In this document: positions 40,512 through 51,247 of the stretch, piece by piece
Numbering within the stretch: the first letter of the stretch is position 1
Layout of the letters: the number at the start of each line of letters is the position of its first letter
NCBI GenBank assembly: GCA_943789305.1
Contig: CALSTP010000001.1
Coordinates: 1,443,178 to 1,507,177, forward strand
Direction: 5' to 3'
Origin: an uncultured Flavobacteriaceae bacterium
Lineage (GTDB): Bacteria; Bacteroidota; Bacteroidia; Flavobacteriales; Flavobacteriaceae
Length of the DNA: 64,000 bases
The notes under the pieces: generated by a model
Database searches by the model: none
The model's input: the letters and a program-made list of their open reading frames with translations, nothing else
Told to the model about the DNA's origin: nothing
Translations under genes and position numbers: made by a program

Positions 40512-41263
40512 AATCGATAATCAACCTTCTACCCAGAACTTGGTTGATACAACTGAGTATTTTATTCCGTCCCCTTATTAGGTTATATTTTAAAGGCAAT
40601 AAGTACACTGATCCCATTGACGGTAGTAGCTACCGTAAATTTTTACCTTATGGATATCAAAAATTACGTGAAAATGCACTTTGCCCAGGTACCTTATCGC
40701 TTGAGCGGCATCGACTTTTATGGTTGTATCTAAAACGTAAAACTTCCTTTTTAAAGGATTCTATCCGTGTTTTACATGTCGCTCCTGAACAGGTCTTTTA
40801 CAAAAAATTCAAATCCTTCTCGCATTGGGATTACACAACAACTGATCTTGATTCACCTTTGGCGGAAGTAAAGGCTGATCTTTGTAATCTTCCGTTTGAA
40901 TCAAATACTTATGACTTAATATTATGCAATCATGTATTGGAACATATTCCTAATGATAAGCTGGCAATGAAAGAAATATACAGGGTTTTAAAACAAGGAG
41001 GAACTGCTATTCTTCAAGTTCCTTTGGATGAAAACAGAAAAAAAACTTTTGAAGATAACAGTGTAGTAGATTCCAAAGAAAGAGCAAAGATTTTTGGACA
41101 ATATGATCATGTTAGAGTTTATGGAAAGGATTATTATGATCGATTAAAATCTATAGGCTTTAAAGCAACTGCTGTTGATTTTATTAATACACTTCCACAA
41201 AACGAGCAAGAAAAATTTGGATTACCCAAAAATGAACAGATTCCAGTAGTCAAAAAGAATTAA
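40508..41263 (+). CDS. Class I SAM-dependent methyltransferase
   Basis: VLHVAPEQVFYKKF…LPFESNTYDLILCNHVLEHIPND. Confidence 0.85.
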   Translation: MKSIINLLPRTWLIQLSILFRPLIRLYFKGNKYTDPIDGSSYRKFLPYGYQKLRENALCPGTLSLERHRLLWLYLKRKTSFLKDSIRVLHVAPEQVFYKKFKSFSHWDYTTTDLDSPLAEVKADLCNLPFESNTYDLILCNHVLEHIPNDKLAMKEIYRVLKQGGTAILQVPLDENRKKTFEDNSVVDSKERAKIFGQYDHVRVYGKDYYDRLKSIGFKATAVDFINTLPQNEQEKFGLPKNEQIPVVKKN

Positions 41264-41264
41264 G

Positions 41265-42254
41265 TTATTTATTCCATCCTTTAGAAAAATATTCCTTTAT
41301 AGAATCTTGACTTGCAGTAATCCAATAGGCTTCTATATTGGGTAAAGACTCTATCATCTCCATACTTTTATCCAGGGGCATTACCATCAAAGCAGTGGCA
41401 TACGCATCTGCAGTCATACAATCTGATGCAATTACTGATGTACTCAGAACTTCTGATTTAACTGCAGTTCCCTTTAGAGGATTTATTGAATGAACATAGC
41501 GTTTACCTGTAATTTCATCTATCTTGAATTTGCGGTAATTCCCTGACGTTGCAATTGCTTGATCTTTCAAAGTTAATGTTTGAATCAATTTTCGATCTTT
41601 AATTTGATTTGGGTCATCTATTGCAATTCTCCAAGGATTTAAAGATATAGGGTTCTCTCCTCGAGCAACAATTTCACCACCAATTTCTATTAAAAAGTTA
41701 GTTGCTCCGTAAAGTTCAAGATATTTAGCCAAAAGATCAACTGAATAACCTTTTGCTAATGCGTTAAAATCAAGATAAATTGCAGTGTGCATTTTTTGAA
41801 TGGTACCCTCTGAAGTTAATTTAATTTTATCCCATCCCGTAATACTATTCAAAAAAACTCTCTTTTGATCGGTAAGTATTTGTGGTTTATTATCGGGGCC
41901 AAAACCGTATGCATTTACCCAAGAACCTACTGTAGGATCGAAATAACCATCAGTACTTTTCCACACTTCAGTAGTTTTTTCAAAAACTCTCTTAAAATGA
42001 ACATCTACAGTTAACAAAGAATCCCCTTGATTTATTTTAGTGATGTCTGAATTAGGAAGATATGTAGACATGGAAGAATTAATAACTGTAAATAAAGAAT
42101 CTATACCCCTTTGGATTTGATCGAAACTTGTGTTGATTTGACCATACTGAACCGAGTATGCTGTACCCAAAGCAAAACCTTGATGCTTTATTATTTGTTT
42201 ATTGTCCTTACAACCAACAACAAAAAGAAAAATTAAAAAAATAAAATTACGCAT
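41265..42254 (-). CDS. apbE: FAD:protein FMN transferase
   Basis: Lipobox FLFVVGC; LDFNALAKGYSVD; adjacent to nqr cluster. Confidence 0.9.
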   Translation of the reverse strand: MRNFIFLIFLFVVGCKDNKQIIKHQGFALGTAYSVQYGQINTSFDQIQRGIDSLFTVINSSMSTYLPNSDITKINQGDSLLTVDVHFKRVFEKTTEVWKSTDGYFDPTVGSWVNAYGFGPDNKPQILTDQKRVFLNSITGWDKIKLTSEGTIQKMHTAIYLDFNALAKGYSVDLLAKYLELYGATNFLIEIGGEIVARGENPISLNPWRIAIDDPNQIKDRKLIQTLTLKDQAIATSGNYRKFKIDEITGKRYVHSINPLKGTAVKSEVLSTSVIASDCMTADAYATALMVMPLDKSMEMIESLPNIEAYWITASQDSIKEYFSKGWNK

Positions 42255-42624
42255 GAGGTTCTATTTTTTGAAGTCCTTGAAAATTGATTGCATATGAATC
42301 TTTTTTGTTTAAGGGCAATTCATAATTTTCTGCGTTTGCCAATCCTACTCCTGCATAGTATGTAGTGGCCTCAAATTTCTCAGCATGAGAACGAACTGTT
42401 TCCATAAAGACTTTGTCATAGTCCATAGGATTTTTGGGATATGAAACTGAGCGCACAATTACGAAGTATAATTTTTTATCCTTAAGGCAAACAAATTGAG
42501 GATCATTCTTTAGTTCTGAATTAACTGTCATAAATTCAAAACCCTCTTCTTCCATTCTTTTCCCTACCACTTCCATGGCTAGGTTATGTAATTCTTGTTT
42601 TTTTAATATTTTCATATTTAACAA
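42247..42624 (-). CDS. Conserved hypothetical protein between apbE and nqr cluster
   Basis: 125-aa ORF overlapping apbE start by 8 nt. Confidence 0.6.
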   Translation of the reverse strand: MLNMKILKKQELHNLAMEVVGKRMEEEGFEFMTVNSELKNDPQFVCLKDKKLYFVIVRSVSYPKNPMDYDKVFMETVRSHAEKFEATTYYAGVGLANAENYELPLNKKDSYAINFQGLQKIEPHA

Positions 42625-42658
42625 AAATAATTATATATTTTAAGAGTAAAAACAACCT

Positions 42659-43382
42659 TTGAAAAGTTTTTATTTTACTAACCCATCCAAATTTTATGTC
42701 ATGAAAAAATTAATCCTTTTACCCTTATTATTTCTAGGAATTTACTCTTGTACCCATAGAACATCCTTCGAAATTAAAACTAAAACTATTGATGGTTACA
42801 CCTTTGAATATGTTACCGACGATCCAACCGAAACTAGAATTTACACTTTAGATAATGGTTTAAAAGTGTATTTGAGTAGGTATGAATAGTATAGTTTTCC
42901 AAGAAATTAGAGAAGCACAAGCTTTAGCATACTCCGTTTACTCTGATTATTTTCAAGCAAATCAAACTGAAAAATCTGACTATATATTTTCCTATGTAGG
43001 TATTCAATCCGATAAACAAAAGGAAGCTTTGTCTTCTATGTTTGGATTGATTAATAACTTACCAGAATCTGAAAATACTTTTGAAATTGCAAAAAAAGCA
43101 GTTCTTAATAAAATTGAAAGTGAACGAATTACCAAATCTGCAATAATCGAGCAGTATTTAAGTGCAGAAAAAAAGGGATTAACCTATGATATCAAGGAAT
43201 CTATTTATGATGAAGTAAAAAACATGGATTTTAAAACTCTTAAAGATTTCCATTCTACTTATATTAAAGATAAGCCACATGACATTCTAGTGATTGGAAA
43301 CAGAGAAAACATCGATTTCGAAAATTTGGCTCAATATGGTTCTGTAAAAGAATTAGATTTGGAAAGTATCTTTGGCTACTAG
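42659..43382 (+). pseudogene. M16 (insulinase-like) peptidase with large internal deletion
   Basis: N-terminal lipoprotein DPTETRIYTLDNGLKVYLSRYE* joined out of frame to C-terminal MNSIVFQEIREAQALAYSVYSDYF…. Confidence 0.8.
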
Positions 43383-43384
43383 CT

Positions 43385-43416
43385 AAAAAAGGTGGTTCTT
43401 AAGAACCACCTTTTTT
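43385..43416. terminator. Bidirectional terminator
   Basis: Perfect palindrome AAAAAAGGTGGTTCTTAAGAACCACCTTTTTT between convergent genes. Confidence 0.9.
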
Positions 43417-43421
43417 AAATA

Positions 43422-44717
43422 TTATCCTCCGAAATCGTCGAAACGAATATTTTCGGGCGGGATTCCAAAATCATCAGACATTCGTTCTACCGCTTGATTC
43501 ATCAAAGGAGGCCCACAGAAATATACTTCAATATCCTCAGGTGATTCGTGTTTAGACAAATAGTTATCAATTACTACTTGATGAACAAAGCCTTTAAAAC
43601 CATCACCTGCTCCATCCAAACCATCTTTTACCTTCCAATTATCCTCTTCAAGAGGTTCTGAAAGGGCTACATAAAATTTGAAATTTGAGAAATCTTTTTC
43701 AAGAGCACGGAAGTGTTCTAGATAGAAAAGTTCTCTCTTAGAGCGTCCACCATACCAAAAAGTGACCTTACGTCCAGTTTTTAGAGTTCTAAAGAGTTGA
43801 TATAAGTGTGATCGCATTGGTGCCATACCAGCACCCCCACCAACATAAAGCATTTCAGAATCTGAGGGGTTGATGAAAAATTCACCAAAAGGACCCGAAA
43901 TGGTTACCTTATCCCCTGGTTTTTTTGAAAAAATATATGAGGATGCAATTCCAGGATTGACATCCATCCATCCATTTTTGTCTCGATCCCATGGTGGTGT
44001 AGCAATACGAACATTCAACATAACTTCTCTTCCTTCTGCTGGATAAGAAGCCATTGAATATGCACGTTCTACTGACTCTGGGTTTTTCATTGTCAGTGGC
44101 CATAAATTAAAATTATCCCATTCCATTTTAAACTTCTCAGGTTCTCCTGGATGTTCTTCTGGATGAGCGGAAATGTCTATGTCAGAGTATTTAATCTCAC
44201 ATTCTGGGATTTCAATCTGAATATATCCACCAGCTTTGTAATCCATTTCTTCAGGTAGTTCAACGACAAATTCTTTAATAAAAGAAGCAACATTCCAATT
44301 GCGAACAACTGTTGCTTCCCATTTTTTGATTCCAAAGACCTCTTCGGGTACTTGGATAACCATGTTTTCTTTAACTTTTACTTGACACCCTAAACGCCAT
44401 CCTTCTGCAATTTCTTTTCGTGAGAAATGTGGTTTTTCAGTGGGAAGAATTTCTCCTCCACCTTCCATAATTTGACACTTGCACTGAATACAGGTTCCAC
44501 CTCCTCCACAAGCAGATGGCAGAAATATTTTATTATTTCCTAGGGTAGTTAATAAAGTACTTCCCGATGAAACTTCGATATTATTTTCACCGTTTATCAT
44601 CAAGGCAACTGGACCTGATGGCATTAATTTGGCTTTAGCCCCCAACAACATTCCTACTAATAAAAAAATGATTAATAAGAAAACAACAATACTCGCTAAA
44701 ATAATAGTATAATCCAT
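43422..44717 (-). CDS. nqrF: Na+-translocating NADH:quinone reductase subunit F
   Basis: SACGGGGTCIQCKCQI 2Fe-2S motif, YVGGGAGMAPMRSHL. Confidence 0.96.
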   Translation of the reverse strand: MDYTIILASIVVFLLIIFLLVGMLLGAKAKLMPSGPVALMINGENNIEVSSGSTLLTTLGNNKIFLPSACGGGGTCIQCKCQIMEGGGEILPTEKPHFSRKEIAEGWRLGCQVKVKENMVIQVPEEVFGIKKWEATVVRNWNVASFIKEFVVELPEEMDYKAGGYIQIEIPECEIKYSDIDISAHPEEHPGEPEKFKMEWDNFNLWPLTMKNPESVERAYSMASYPAEGREVMLNVRIATPPWDRDKNGWMDVNPGIASSYIFSKKPGDKVTISGPFGEFFINPSDSEMLYVGGGAGMAPMRSHLYQLFRTLKTGRKVTFWYGGRSKRELFYLEHFRALEKDFSNFKFYVALSEPLEEDNWKVKDGLDGAGDGFKGFVHQVVIDNYLSKHESPEDIEVYFCGPPLMNQAVERMSDDFGIPPENIRFDDFGG

Positions 44718-44725
44718 AAATGATC

Positions 44726-45343
44726 TTATAATTTAATACCCATAAAACTCATAAATCCTATTGCCATCAAACCTGTGATGATAAAAGTTATTCCTAAACC
44801 TCGAAGAGGGGCAGGAACATTCGAATAGGTTATTTTTTCTCGAATTGCAGCAATAGCAATAATGGCCAAAAACCATCCAATCCCCGATCCAAATCCATAA
44901 ACTCCTGATTCGAGAACTCCTCCAAAATCTTTTTGTTGCATAAATAGTGATCCTCCTAAAATTGCACAGTTTACAGCGATTAATGGTAAAAATATCCCTA
45001 AGGCTCCATAAAGTGCAGGAGCAAATTTTTCTACAATCATCTCGACCAACTGAACCATCGATGCAATAACAGCAATGAACATGATAAAGCTTAAAAAACT
45101 GAGATCGATTGATGCGTATTCTGAACCTAGCCATGTTAATGCAGCTGGTTTAAGCAAATAAGTGTCTAATAAAAAGTTGATTGGTACTGTAATAGATAAA
45201 ACAAATATCACTGCAAAACCTAAACCAACTGCTGTTTTCACTGTTTTCGAAACAGCCAAATAGGAACACATCCCTAAGAAGTAGGCAAATATCATGTTCT
45301 CAATGAAAATACTTTTTACGAATAAATTAATGTATGATTCCAT
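44726..45343 (-). CDS. nqrE: Na+-translocating NADH:quinone reductase subunit E
   Basis: [36 protein letters not shown]. Confidence 0.95.
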   Translation of the reverse strand: MESYINLFVKSIFIENMIFAYFLGMCSYLAVSKTVKTAVGLGFAVIFVLSITVPINFLLDTYLLKPAALTWLGSEYASIDLSFLSFIMFIAVIASMVQLVEMIVEKFAPALYGALGIFLPLIAVNCAILGGSLFMQQKDFGGVLESGVYGFGSGIGWFLAIIAIAAIREKITYSNVPAPLRGLGITFIITGLMAIGFMSFMGIKL

Positions 45344-45346
45344 GAT

Positions 45347-46039
45347 TTAGTTTTTTTCAATGAGTTTACGGTTTCTAGAACGTTGAATCCAAATAAAAAT
45401 TCCAACAGTAATCAATGCCATTGGAGACAAGAGCATCAAACCATTGTTTTCATAACCCATTTCATAAAGCGCATCGGGTATTACTTGATAACCAAATAGT
45501 TTTCCTGAACCTAGTAATTCTCTAAAAAAGGCTACAACAATTAATATAAATCCATATCCTGCTGCATTACCAATACCATCTAAAAATGATGGCCAAGGAC
45601 GATTGGCTAAAGCGAAAGCTTCAAGTCTTCCCATTACGATACAATTTGTGATGATTAGTCCAATAAAAATCGACAGTTCCTTGTAGACATCATATGCATA
45701 TGCCTTGAGTACTTGATCTACCAATACCACCATTGCAGCTACAACTACCAATTGAACAATAATTCGAATACGATTTGGAATCAAATTTCTCAGCAATGAA
45801 ATGATTACATTAGAAGCCGCCATAACCACAACAACCGAGATACTCATTACAATGGCTGGTTTAAGTTGAACGGTGATTGCTAATGCAGAACATATACCCA
45901 AAACCTGAACGGTAATTGGATTGTTATCATCCATCGGATCGGATAGCAGGGCTCTGTTCTTTTTTGAAAACAAAGCTTCTTTGCCTTTGTTGACAAAAAA
46001 TAAGCTTGGTTTTTGTGAAGGTGTATGTTTTTGCTTCAT
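45347..46039 (-). CDS. nqrD: Na+-translocating NADH:quinone reductase subunit D
   Basis: LLSDPMDDNNPITVQVLGICSALAIT, ITNCIVMGRLEAFA; start moved to internal Met to avoid overlap with nqrC. Confidence 0.93.
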   Translation of the reverse strand: MKQKHTPSQKPSLFFVNKGKEALFSKKNRALLSDPMDDNNPITVQVLGICSALAITVQLKPAIVMSISVVVVMAASNVIISLLRNLIPNRIRIIVQLVVVAAMVVLVDQVLKAYAYDVYKELSIFIGLIITNCIVMGRLEAFALANRPWPSFLDGIGNAAGYGFILIVVAFFRELLGSGKLFGYQVIPDALYEMGYENNGLMLLSPMALITVGIFIWIQRSRNRKLIEKN

Positions 46040-46043
46040 GAAA

Positions 46044-46847
46044 TTAATTTTGGTAAGCAATTGTATTGGTTTCTTCAACTCCTTCTTGAGTTGGAACTTC
46101 TTCAATAGTTTCTTCTATAAGTTCTTCTGAGATAGTTGTTTGATTCATCTTAAAGTAGGGAGTGTAATGGGCTAAACGTTCCGAAATCATATCCGTAACA
46201 CCATCTCCAGTTATTGTTGCCCCTGAAATTGCATCAACCTCATGATCGTCTTTATCTAATCCCTTTGGATCATTATTTGTTTTGGAAACTGCTATTCCAA
46301 CAAGCTCTCCGTTAGAGTCAAATATGGTCTCTCCAACAAAACGGTCTTGAAACCATTTTTGGGTTATCTCAGCTCCTAGTCCGGCAGTTTCACCTTTATG
46401 GTCAAAAACTGCTCCTTTAATTGTTTTCATATCACTCTCCAAAGCAATATATCCCCAAATAGCATCCCATAGCCCTGCTCCTCGTAAAGGAACAATATAA
46501 AAAGTTTGAGTTTCAACTTCTGCAACGTATAAAGGATAACGTTGCTGTTCGACAGGCTTTTTAACTTCTGTTCCTAACTGAATTTTAAATGCGTTTACCT
46601 CTTCATCTGGAACACCTTTGAGTGTCAATGCTAGTTGTTGCTTTATGTATTGATTGTATAATTTTTCAGCACCATCTCGATCAGTATCAATTCCGATAGT
46701 AGAAAGAATATTTTGCATTTGTTCTTTACGAACATTTTCACTTTGTTTCTCTTTAAGTGATGTTGCTGTGTAAGCCAAAGAGGAGGCTACAACAAATACC
46801 ATAATCGTGGCAAAAAGAAAAGTATATGAATTGCTATCTCTATTCAT
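46044..46847 (-). CDS. nqrC: Na+-translocating NADH:quinone reductase subunit C
   Basis: DAISGATITGDGVTDMI flavinylation-type motif. Confidence 0.94.
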   Translation of the reverse strand: MNRDSNSYTFLFATIMVFVVASSLAYTATSLKEKQSENVRKEQMQNILSTIGIDTDRDGAEKLYNQYIKQQLALTLKGVPDEEVNAFKIQLGTEVKKPVEQQRYPLYVAEVETQTFYIVPLRGAGLWDAIWGYIALESDMKTIKGAVFDHKGETAGLGAEITQKWFQDRFVGETIFDSNGELVGIAVSKTNNDPKGLDKDDHEVDAISGATITGDGVTDMISERLAHYTPYFKMNQTTISEELIEETIEEVPTQEGVEETNTIAYQN

Positions 46848-46849
46848 AA

Positions 46850-48007
46850 TTAAGCTGTTTTAAGTTGAGCAGATGACCAACGTTTTTTTCGTTTTGATAT
46901 GTTGGATTCAACTACATAATGATCAATTGTTGGTGCAAATACATTCATCAATAAAATTGCCAACATTACTCCTTCAGGATATGCAGGATTAAATACTCGA
47001 ATTAGAATACAAAATATACCTACTAATATACCATAAATCCATTTCCCTCTATTGGTCTGTGCTGCAGATACTGGATCCGTAGCCATAAATACAATACCAA
47101 AGGCAAATCCTCCTACTACTAAATGATTCATCCATGGAAAACTCATTAAAGCATTTGCTCCCCAAAGATTAAATAAGAATCCCATTAGTGCAGCTCCTAA
47201 AATTCCACCAATCATAATACGCCAACTTCCAACTCCAGTAAAAATAAGTATCAATGCCCCTACTCCTACCCAAAGAGCTGATGTTTCAGCAATTGAACCT
47301 GGTATAGAACCATTGAACATTTCCATCATTGAATAACTCACATCATTACCAGCTGCAAGAGATCCAAGAATAGTTTCACCAGAGATAGCATCCACATTTG
47401 AGGCCTCAGAGACCCAAACTTTGTTTCCAGACATGTACGTTGGATAGGCAAAAAAGGCAAAAGCTCGAGCCGTAAGGGCTGGATTCAATATGTTCATCCC
47501 AGTACCTCCAAATGCTTCTTTTGCTATCAAAACTGCAAAAGCGGTTGAAATACCAACCATCCACAAAGGAATATCAACTGGCATTATCATTGGGATTAAA
47601 AGACCCGTTACCAGATATCCTTCATTCACCTCATGACCTCGATAAATTGCAAAAATAAATTCTATTGTTAATCCAACTACATAGGATACAATTATCATTG
47701 GAACTATTTTATATGAACCGTGAATAAATGCGTCTAGAAAAGTAAAAACTTCTCCAGTTTGAATGTAATATTGGTAACCCGTGTTATAAATTCCATAGAT
47801 CAGAGCAGGGATAAGTGCAATAATTACGGTAACCATTGTACGTTTTAAGTCTACTGCATCTCTAATGTGAGCTCCTTTTTGAGTTGTATGATTGGGTACA
47901 AACATAAAGGTGTCAAATGCATTTACAGCTGGAGCAAATTTTGCCCATTTTTCTCCCTTTGCAAATGGTTTTTTTATTTGGTCAATTTTGTTTCTTAAAA
48001 AACTCAT
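46850..48007 (-). CDS. nqrB: Na+-translocating NADH:quinone reductase subunit B
   Basis: FGGTGMNILNPALTARAFAFFAYP, FMATDPVSAAQTNRGKWIYG. Confidence 0.96.
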   Translation of the reverse strand: MSFLRNKIDQIKKPFAKGEKWAKFAPAVNAFDTFMFVPNHTTQKGAHIRDAVDLKRTMVTVIIALIPALIYGIYNTGYQYYIQTGEVFTFLDAFIHGSYKIVPMIIVSYVVGLTIEFIFAIYRGHEVNEGYLVTGLLIPMIMPVDIPLWMVGISTAFAVLIAKEAFGGTGMNILNPALTARAFAFFAYPTYMSGNKVWVSEASNVDAISGETILGSLAAGNDVSYSMMEMFNGSIPGSIAETSALWVGVGALILIFTGVGSWRIMIGGILGAALMGFLFNLWGANALMSFPWMNHLVVGGFAFGIVFMATDPVSAAQTNRGKWIYGILVGIFCILIRVFNPAYPEGVMLAILLMNVFAPTIDHYVVESNISKRKKRWSSAQLKTA

Positions 48008-48018
48008 ATATATCGATT

Positions 48019-49374
48019 TTATCCTACTTCTTTAATCATTAAAGCTATTCCTTTTTTGATGATATCTTGGGCTTCAATTTTTGAAGTTGAAGCATAATCT
48101 ATTAACCCAAAGTCTTCAGGAACTACCTCGTAGATTCCCAGAGCTTCCATTCTTTCAATGTCTTCTGCAATACAGGCTTTGACAAGTTGCATTGGAAAAA
48201 TATTCATTGGGAAAACTTTCTCCATTTCTCCAGTAACTACCAATGCTCGTTCTTCACCATTCAGGTTGGTTGTTACCTTTGCTTTCTTTGATCCAAACAA
48301 CCACGAAAGTGAGGTTTTTGAAATACTAGGAATGTGGTTATCCACAAAAGGTAACCATCCAAACATACGATATAAATTTCCTTCTGGAATTACAGAAACT
48401 AAATTGTTGTAATATCCTGTATATCCTTCTTCAGATGATGTTGTACCGCTCAATACATCTCCATTAATCACTCGAACTTCCTCTTCATGAGTTATGCCTG
48501 ATGCTTCTAGATAAGGCTTCAATGCAGCACCTATTGTAGTTTTATAATATTGTGGTTTTGCTACTGAAGAACCAACAACTGCAATAGTACGTTGAGAAGA
48601 AAATTGTCCTGTAGAGAATAAAATCCCAATATTCACTACGTCCTCTGGTTCAATAACCCAAACTCTATCACCGTAATTTATGGGATCAATCCGATGGATT
48701 TGAACTCCAGCATTACCCGCGGGGTGTTTTCCAGAAACTCCAATTAATTCTGCATCTTTAACGCCACCAAAAAAACCTTTGAAGGACTCATCAAAAGTTA
48801 AATTCACATTTCCCGACGTAAGTTTTTTGAGAACAGAAATTCCTCTTTGGAAATCTCGTTTATTATTCTTTAACAAAAATTCATAGTCAACATCTAATGG
48901 TGCTGTAGAATAGGTTGAAATAAAAATAGATTTTGGGGTGTCTTCCGGCTGAGCTATTATATTGTATGGACGTTGCTTTATAAAAGGCCAACTCCCACTC
49001 TTAAGAATAATTTCTTTAATTGTTTCTGCATCTAAAGATTCAAAATCTGGCACATCATAAGATATGGCTTCATCTGATTCATCAGCAGTAATCAGTACCT
49101 GAAGAATTTTACGCTTGGCTCCTCTGACAATTGCACTAACTTCACCAGAAACTGGAGAAACAAAATGAATTCTTGGATTTTGTTTTGAGAAGAATAAAGG
49201 GGATCCTTTTTTTACAGGCTCTCCTTCTTTTACGATTAGCTTCGGTGTGATATTAAAAAAATCGTCAGGTTTCAGAACAAATGTCTTTGGTCTTGGTAAT
49301 TCAACCAAAATTTTATTTGCTTCACCATCTAAGTTTAGCTTTGATCCTCTAGGGATTCGAATGTCTTTGGACAT
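48019..49374 (-). CDS. nqrA: Na+-translocating NADH:quinone reductase subunit A
   Basis: KHPAGNAGVQIHRIDPINYGDRVWVIEPEDV. Confidence 0.96.
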   Translation of the reverse strand: MSKDIRIPRGSKLNLDGEANKILVELPRPKTFVLKPDDFFNITPKLIVKEGEPVKKGSPLFFSKQNPRIHFVSPVSGEVSAIVRGAKRKILQVLITADESDEAISYDVPDFESLDAETIKEIILKSGSWPFIKQRPYNIIAQPEDTPKSIFISTYSTAPLDVDYEFLLKNNKRDFQRGISVLKKLTSGNVNLTFDESFKGFFGGVKDAELIGVSGKHPAGNAGVQIHRIDPINYGDRVWVIEPEDVVNIGILFSTGQFSSQRTIAVVGSSVAKPQYYKTTIGAALKPYLEASGITHEEEVRVINGDVLSGTTSSEEGYTGYYNNLVSVIPEGNLYRMFGWLPFVDNHIPSISKTSLSWLFGSKKAKVTTNLNGEERALVVTGEMEKVFPMNIFPMQLVKACIAEDIERMEALGIYEVVPEDFGLIDYASTSKIEAQDIIKKGIALMIKEVG

Positions 49375-49550
49375 GAAATGAATTATTAAATTCTAAAAAT
49401 CATGCAAATTTACTAATTAAAACAGACTACTAAAAGTGGATCTAGAGGGAATTTATTTTATTTATATTCATTCTAAATAAATTGTTTAACCTATACGAAC
49501 AGACAACAACTTTACATACGAATTAATCCTTAATATTGTATCTTTAGAGC

Positions 49551-50804
49551 ATGAAAGCCCTTGAGACATATCCAACTCTTTTTTTAATTCTTTTTTCTTC
49601 CCTTTTGGGACATACTCAAGTCTTAAACGAAATAACAAATGTCGATTTTTTAAAAAGTATTTCTTTTAAATCCGAAACTGCGAAACATCAATTCCCTCTG
49701 ATCACAAAAGGAGAATCATTTATCCTTCAATTTGATGATCTTTTGGCAGAAGATAATGACTATTATTATGTGATTGAATACTTTGATCACGATTGGAAGC
49801 CCTCAAACTTGTATAAAAATGAGTATTTATCAGGTCTTGATAATCAAAGAATTTCAAACTACAAAAGTTCTTTTGGAACCCTTCAACGCTATACTCATTA
49901 TGAATTGACCTTACCCAATGAAAATACTCAATTTTTAATATCAGGGAATTATATGCTTTCTGTATTTGATGCCAATGATGAACTTATGTTTCGTAGAAAA
50001 TTTTTAATTTATGAAAACCTTGTCACAATTGAAGCTGGTGTGTTTAGGAGTAGAAAATTAGAGCAGTTTTCGACCCATCAAACGGTTCAATTTTCAATCA
50101 CCCCAATTGGCATTAATATTCGCAATCCAGATAAAGACTTAAAAATTACACTTATTCAAAATGAGCAATGGGATAATGTCAAAAAACTTTCTAAACCCCA
50201 ATATATTATTGGAAAAGAATTGCATTTCCGTTATGATATCCCCGCACAATTTGAAGGTGGAAATGAATTTTTATATTTTGATACTAAAGACAACCGTATT
50301 ACAAACCCCAGTATAAGTTACGTTGAACAGGAAGAAATCTATCAAACTTATTTATTTACAGATCCAGAGAGAGCCAATTATCCCTATACGTTCAACCCTG
50401 ACATCAATGGTGATTTTGTAATTAATACAGTTATGGGTGAAGATCCCTCCATTGAGGCAGATTATACACAAGTACATTTTAGCTTAGCAAAGCAATACAC
50501 GCTCAAAAATGAAGAAATATTCCTTTACGGCAAATTTTCAAATTATGAGTTAAATGAAAATTACAAACTGATTTATAATCCAAGCTATGAAGTTTATGAA
50601 GGAATCTTTCTTTTAAAACAAGGCTTTTATAACTATAAATATGTATGGAAATCTATAAATGGACTGGAAAAAAACAAAATAAGTGGTAATCATGCAACTA
50701 CTGAAAATCAATATTTAATTTTACTTTATGTTCGAGATATCAGAAATCAACATGATGAATTGATTGGAGTAAAAACACTTTCTTCTTTTGATATTAATAA
50801 TTAA
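49551..50804 (+). CDS. DUF5103 / type IX secretion plug-like protein
   Basis: Signal peptide; YFDHDWKPSNLYKNEYLSGLDNQRISNYKSSFGTLQRYTHYELTLPN. Confidence 0.75.
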   Translation: MKALETYPTLFLILFSSLLGHTQVLNEITNVDFLKSISFKSETAKHQFPLITKGESFILQFDDLLAEDNDYYYVIEYFDHDWKPSNLYKNEYLSGLDNQRISNYKSSFGTLQRYTHYELTLPNENTQFLISGNYMLSVFDANDELMFRRKFLIYENLVTIEAGVFRSRKLEQFSTHQTVQFSITPIGINIRNPDKDLKITLIQNEQWDNVKKLSKPQYIIGKELHFRYDIPAQFEGGNEFLYFDTKDNRITNPSISYVEQEEIYQTYLFTDPERANYPYTFNPDINGDFVINTVMGEDPSIEADYTQVHFSLAKQYTLKNEEIFLYGKFSNYELNENYKLIYNPSYEVYEGIFLLKQGFYNYKYVWKSINGLEKNKISGNHATTENQYLILLYVRDIRNQHDELIGVKTLSSFDINN

Positions 50805-50856
50805 TTATTTTTAATTGCATATCTTTATAATGTAAGTAGGGTTTATTTTAATTTAA

Positions 50857-51243
50857 ATGATACAACAAGTAACCAAAGGGATTCGAGTTTCAGTTGAAAC
50901 ACGGTATGAAGGGAGTTTCTTAAAAAACAGTATTTCCCATCATTCTTTTCGTTATTTAATTACAATTGAAAATCAAAGCAAAGAAACAGTTCAACTCATC
51001 AAAAGATATTGGATAATAAACGAAAGCCGAAAACGTCCTCAAGTTGTAGAAGGATCAGGAGTGGTTGGAAAAAAACCAATAATTAAATCTGGGCAAGTAA
51101 TACAATATGAATCTGGTTGCATCTTAAATTCTCCTACTGGATCAATGAAAGGTTACTATTCAATGATTAATCTTAGTTCTACCAATGAATTTAAACTAGA
51201 AATTCCTGTTTTTCAGCTAGAAACTCCTTTTTCTCTCAATTAA
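50857..51243 (+). CDS. apaG: ApaG domain protein
   Basis: VTKGIRVSVETRYEGSF, YLITIENQSKETVQLIKRYWIINES, VVGKKPIIKSGQ. Confidence 0.94.
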   Translation: MIQQVTKGIRVSVETRYEGSFLKNSISHHSFRYLITIENQSKETVQLIKRYWIINESRKRPQVVEGSGVVGKKPIIKSGQVIQYESGCILNSPTGSMKGYYSMINLSSTNEFKLEIPVFQLETPFSLN

Positions 51244-51247
51244 GAAA

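Noticed and set aside
43385-43416. Perfect 32-nt palindrome as recombination or binding site
   Set aside because: A/T flanks and position between convergent genes fit an ordinary bidirectional terminator.
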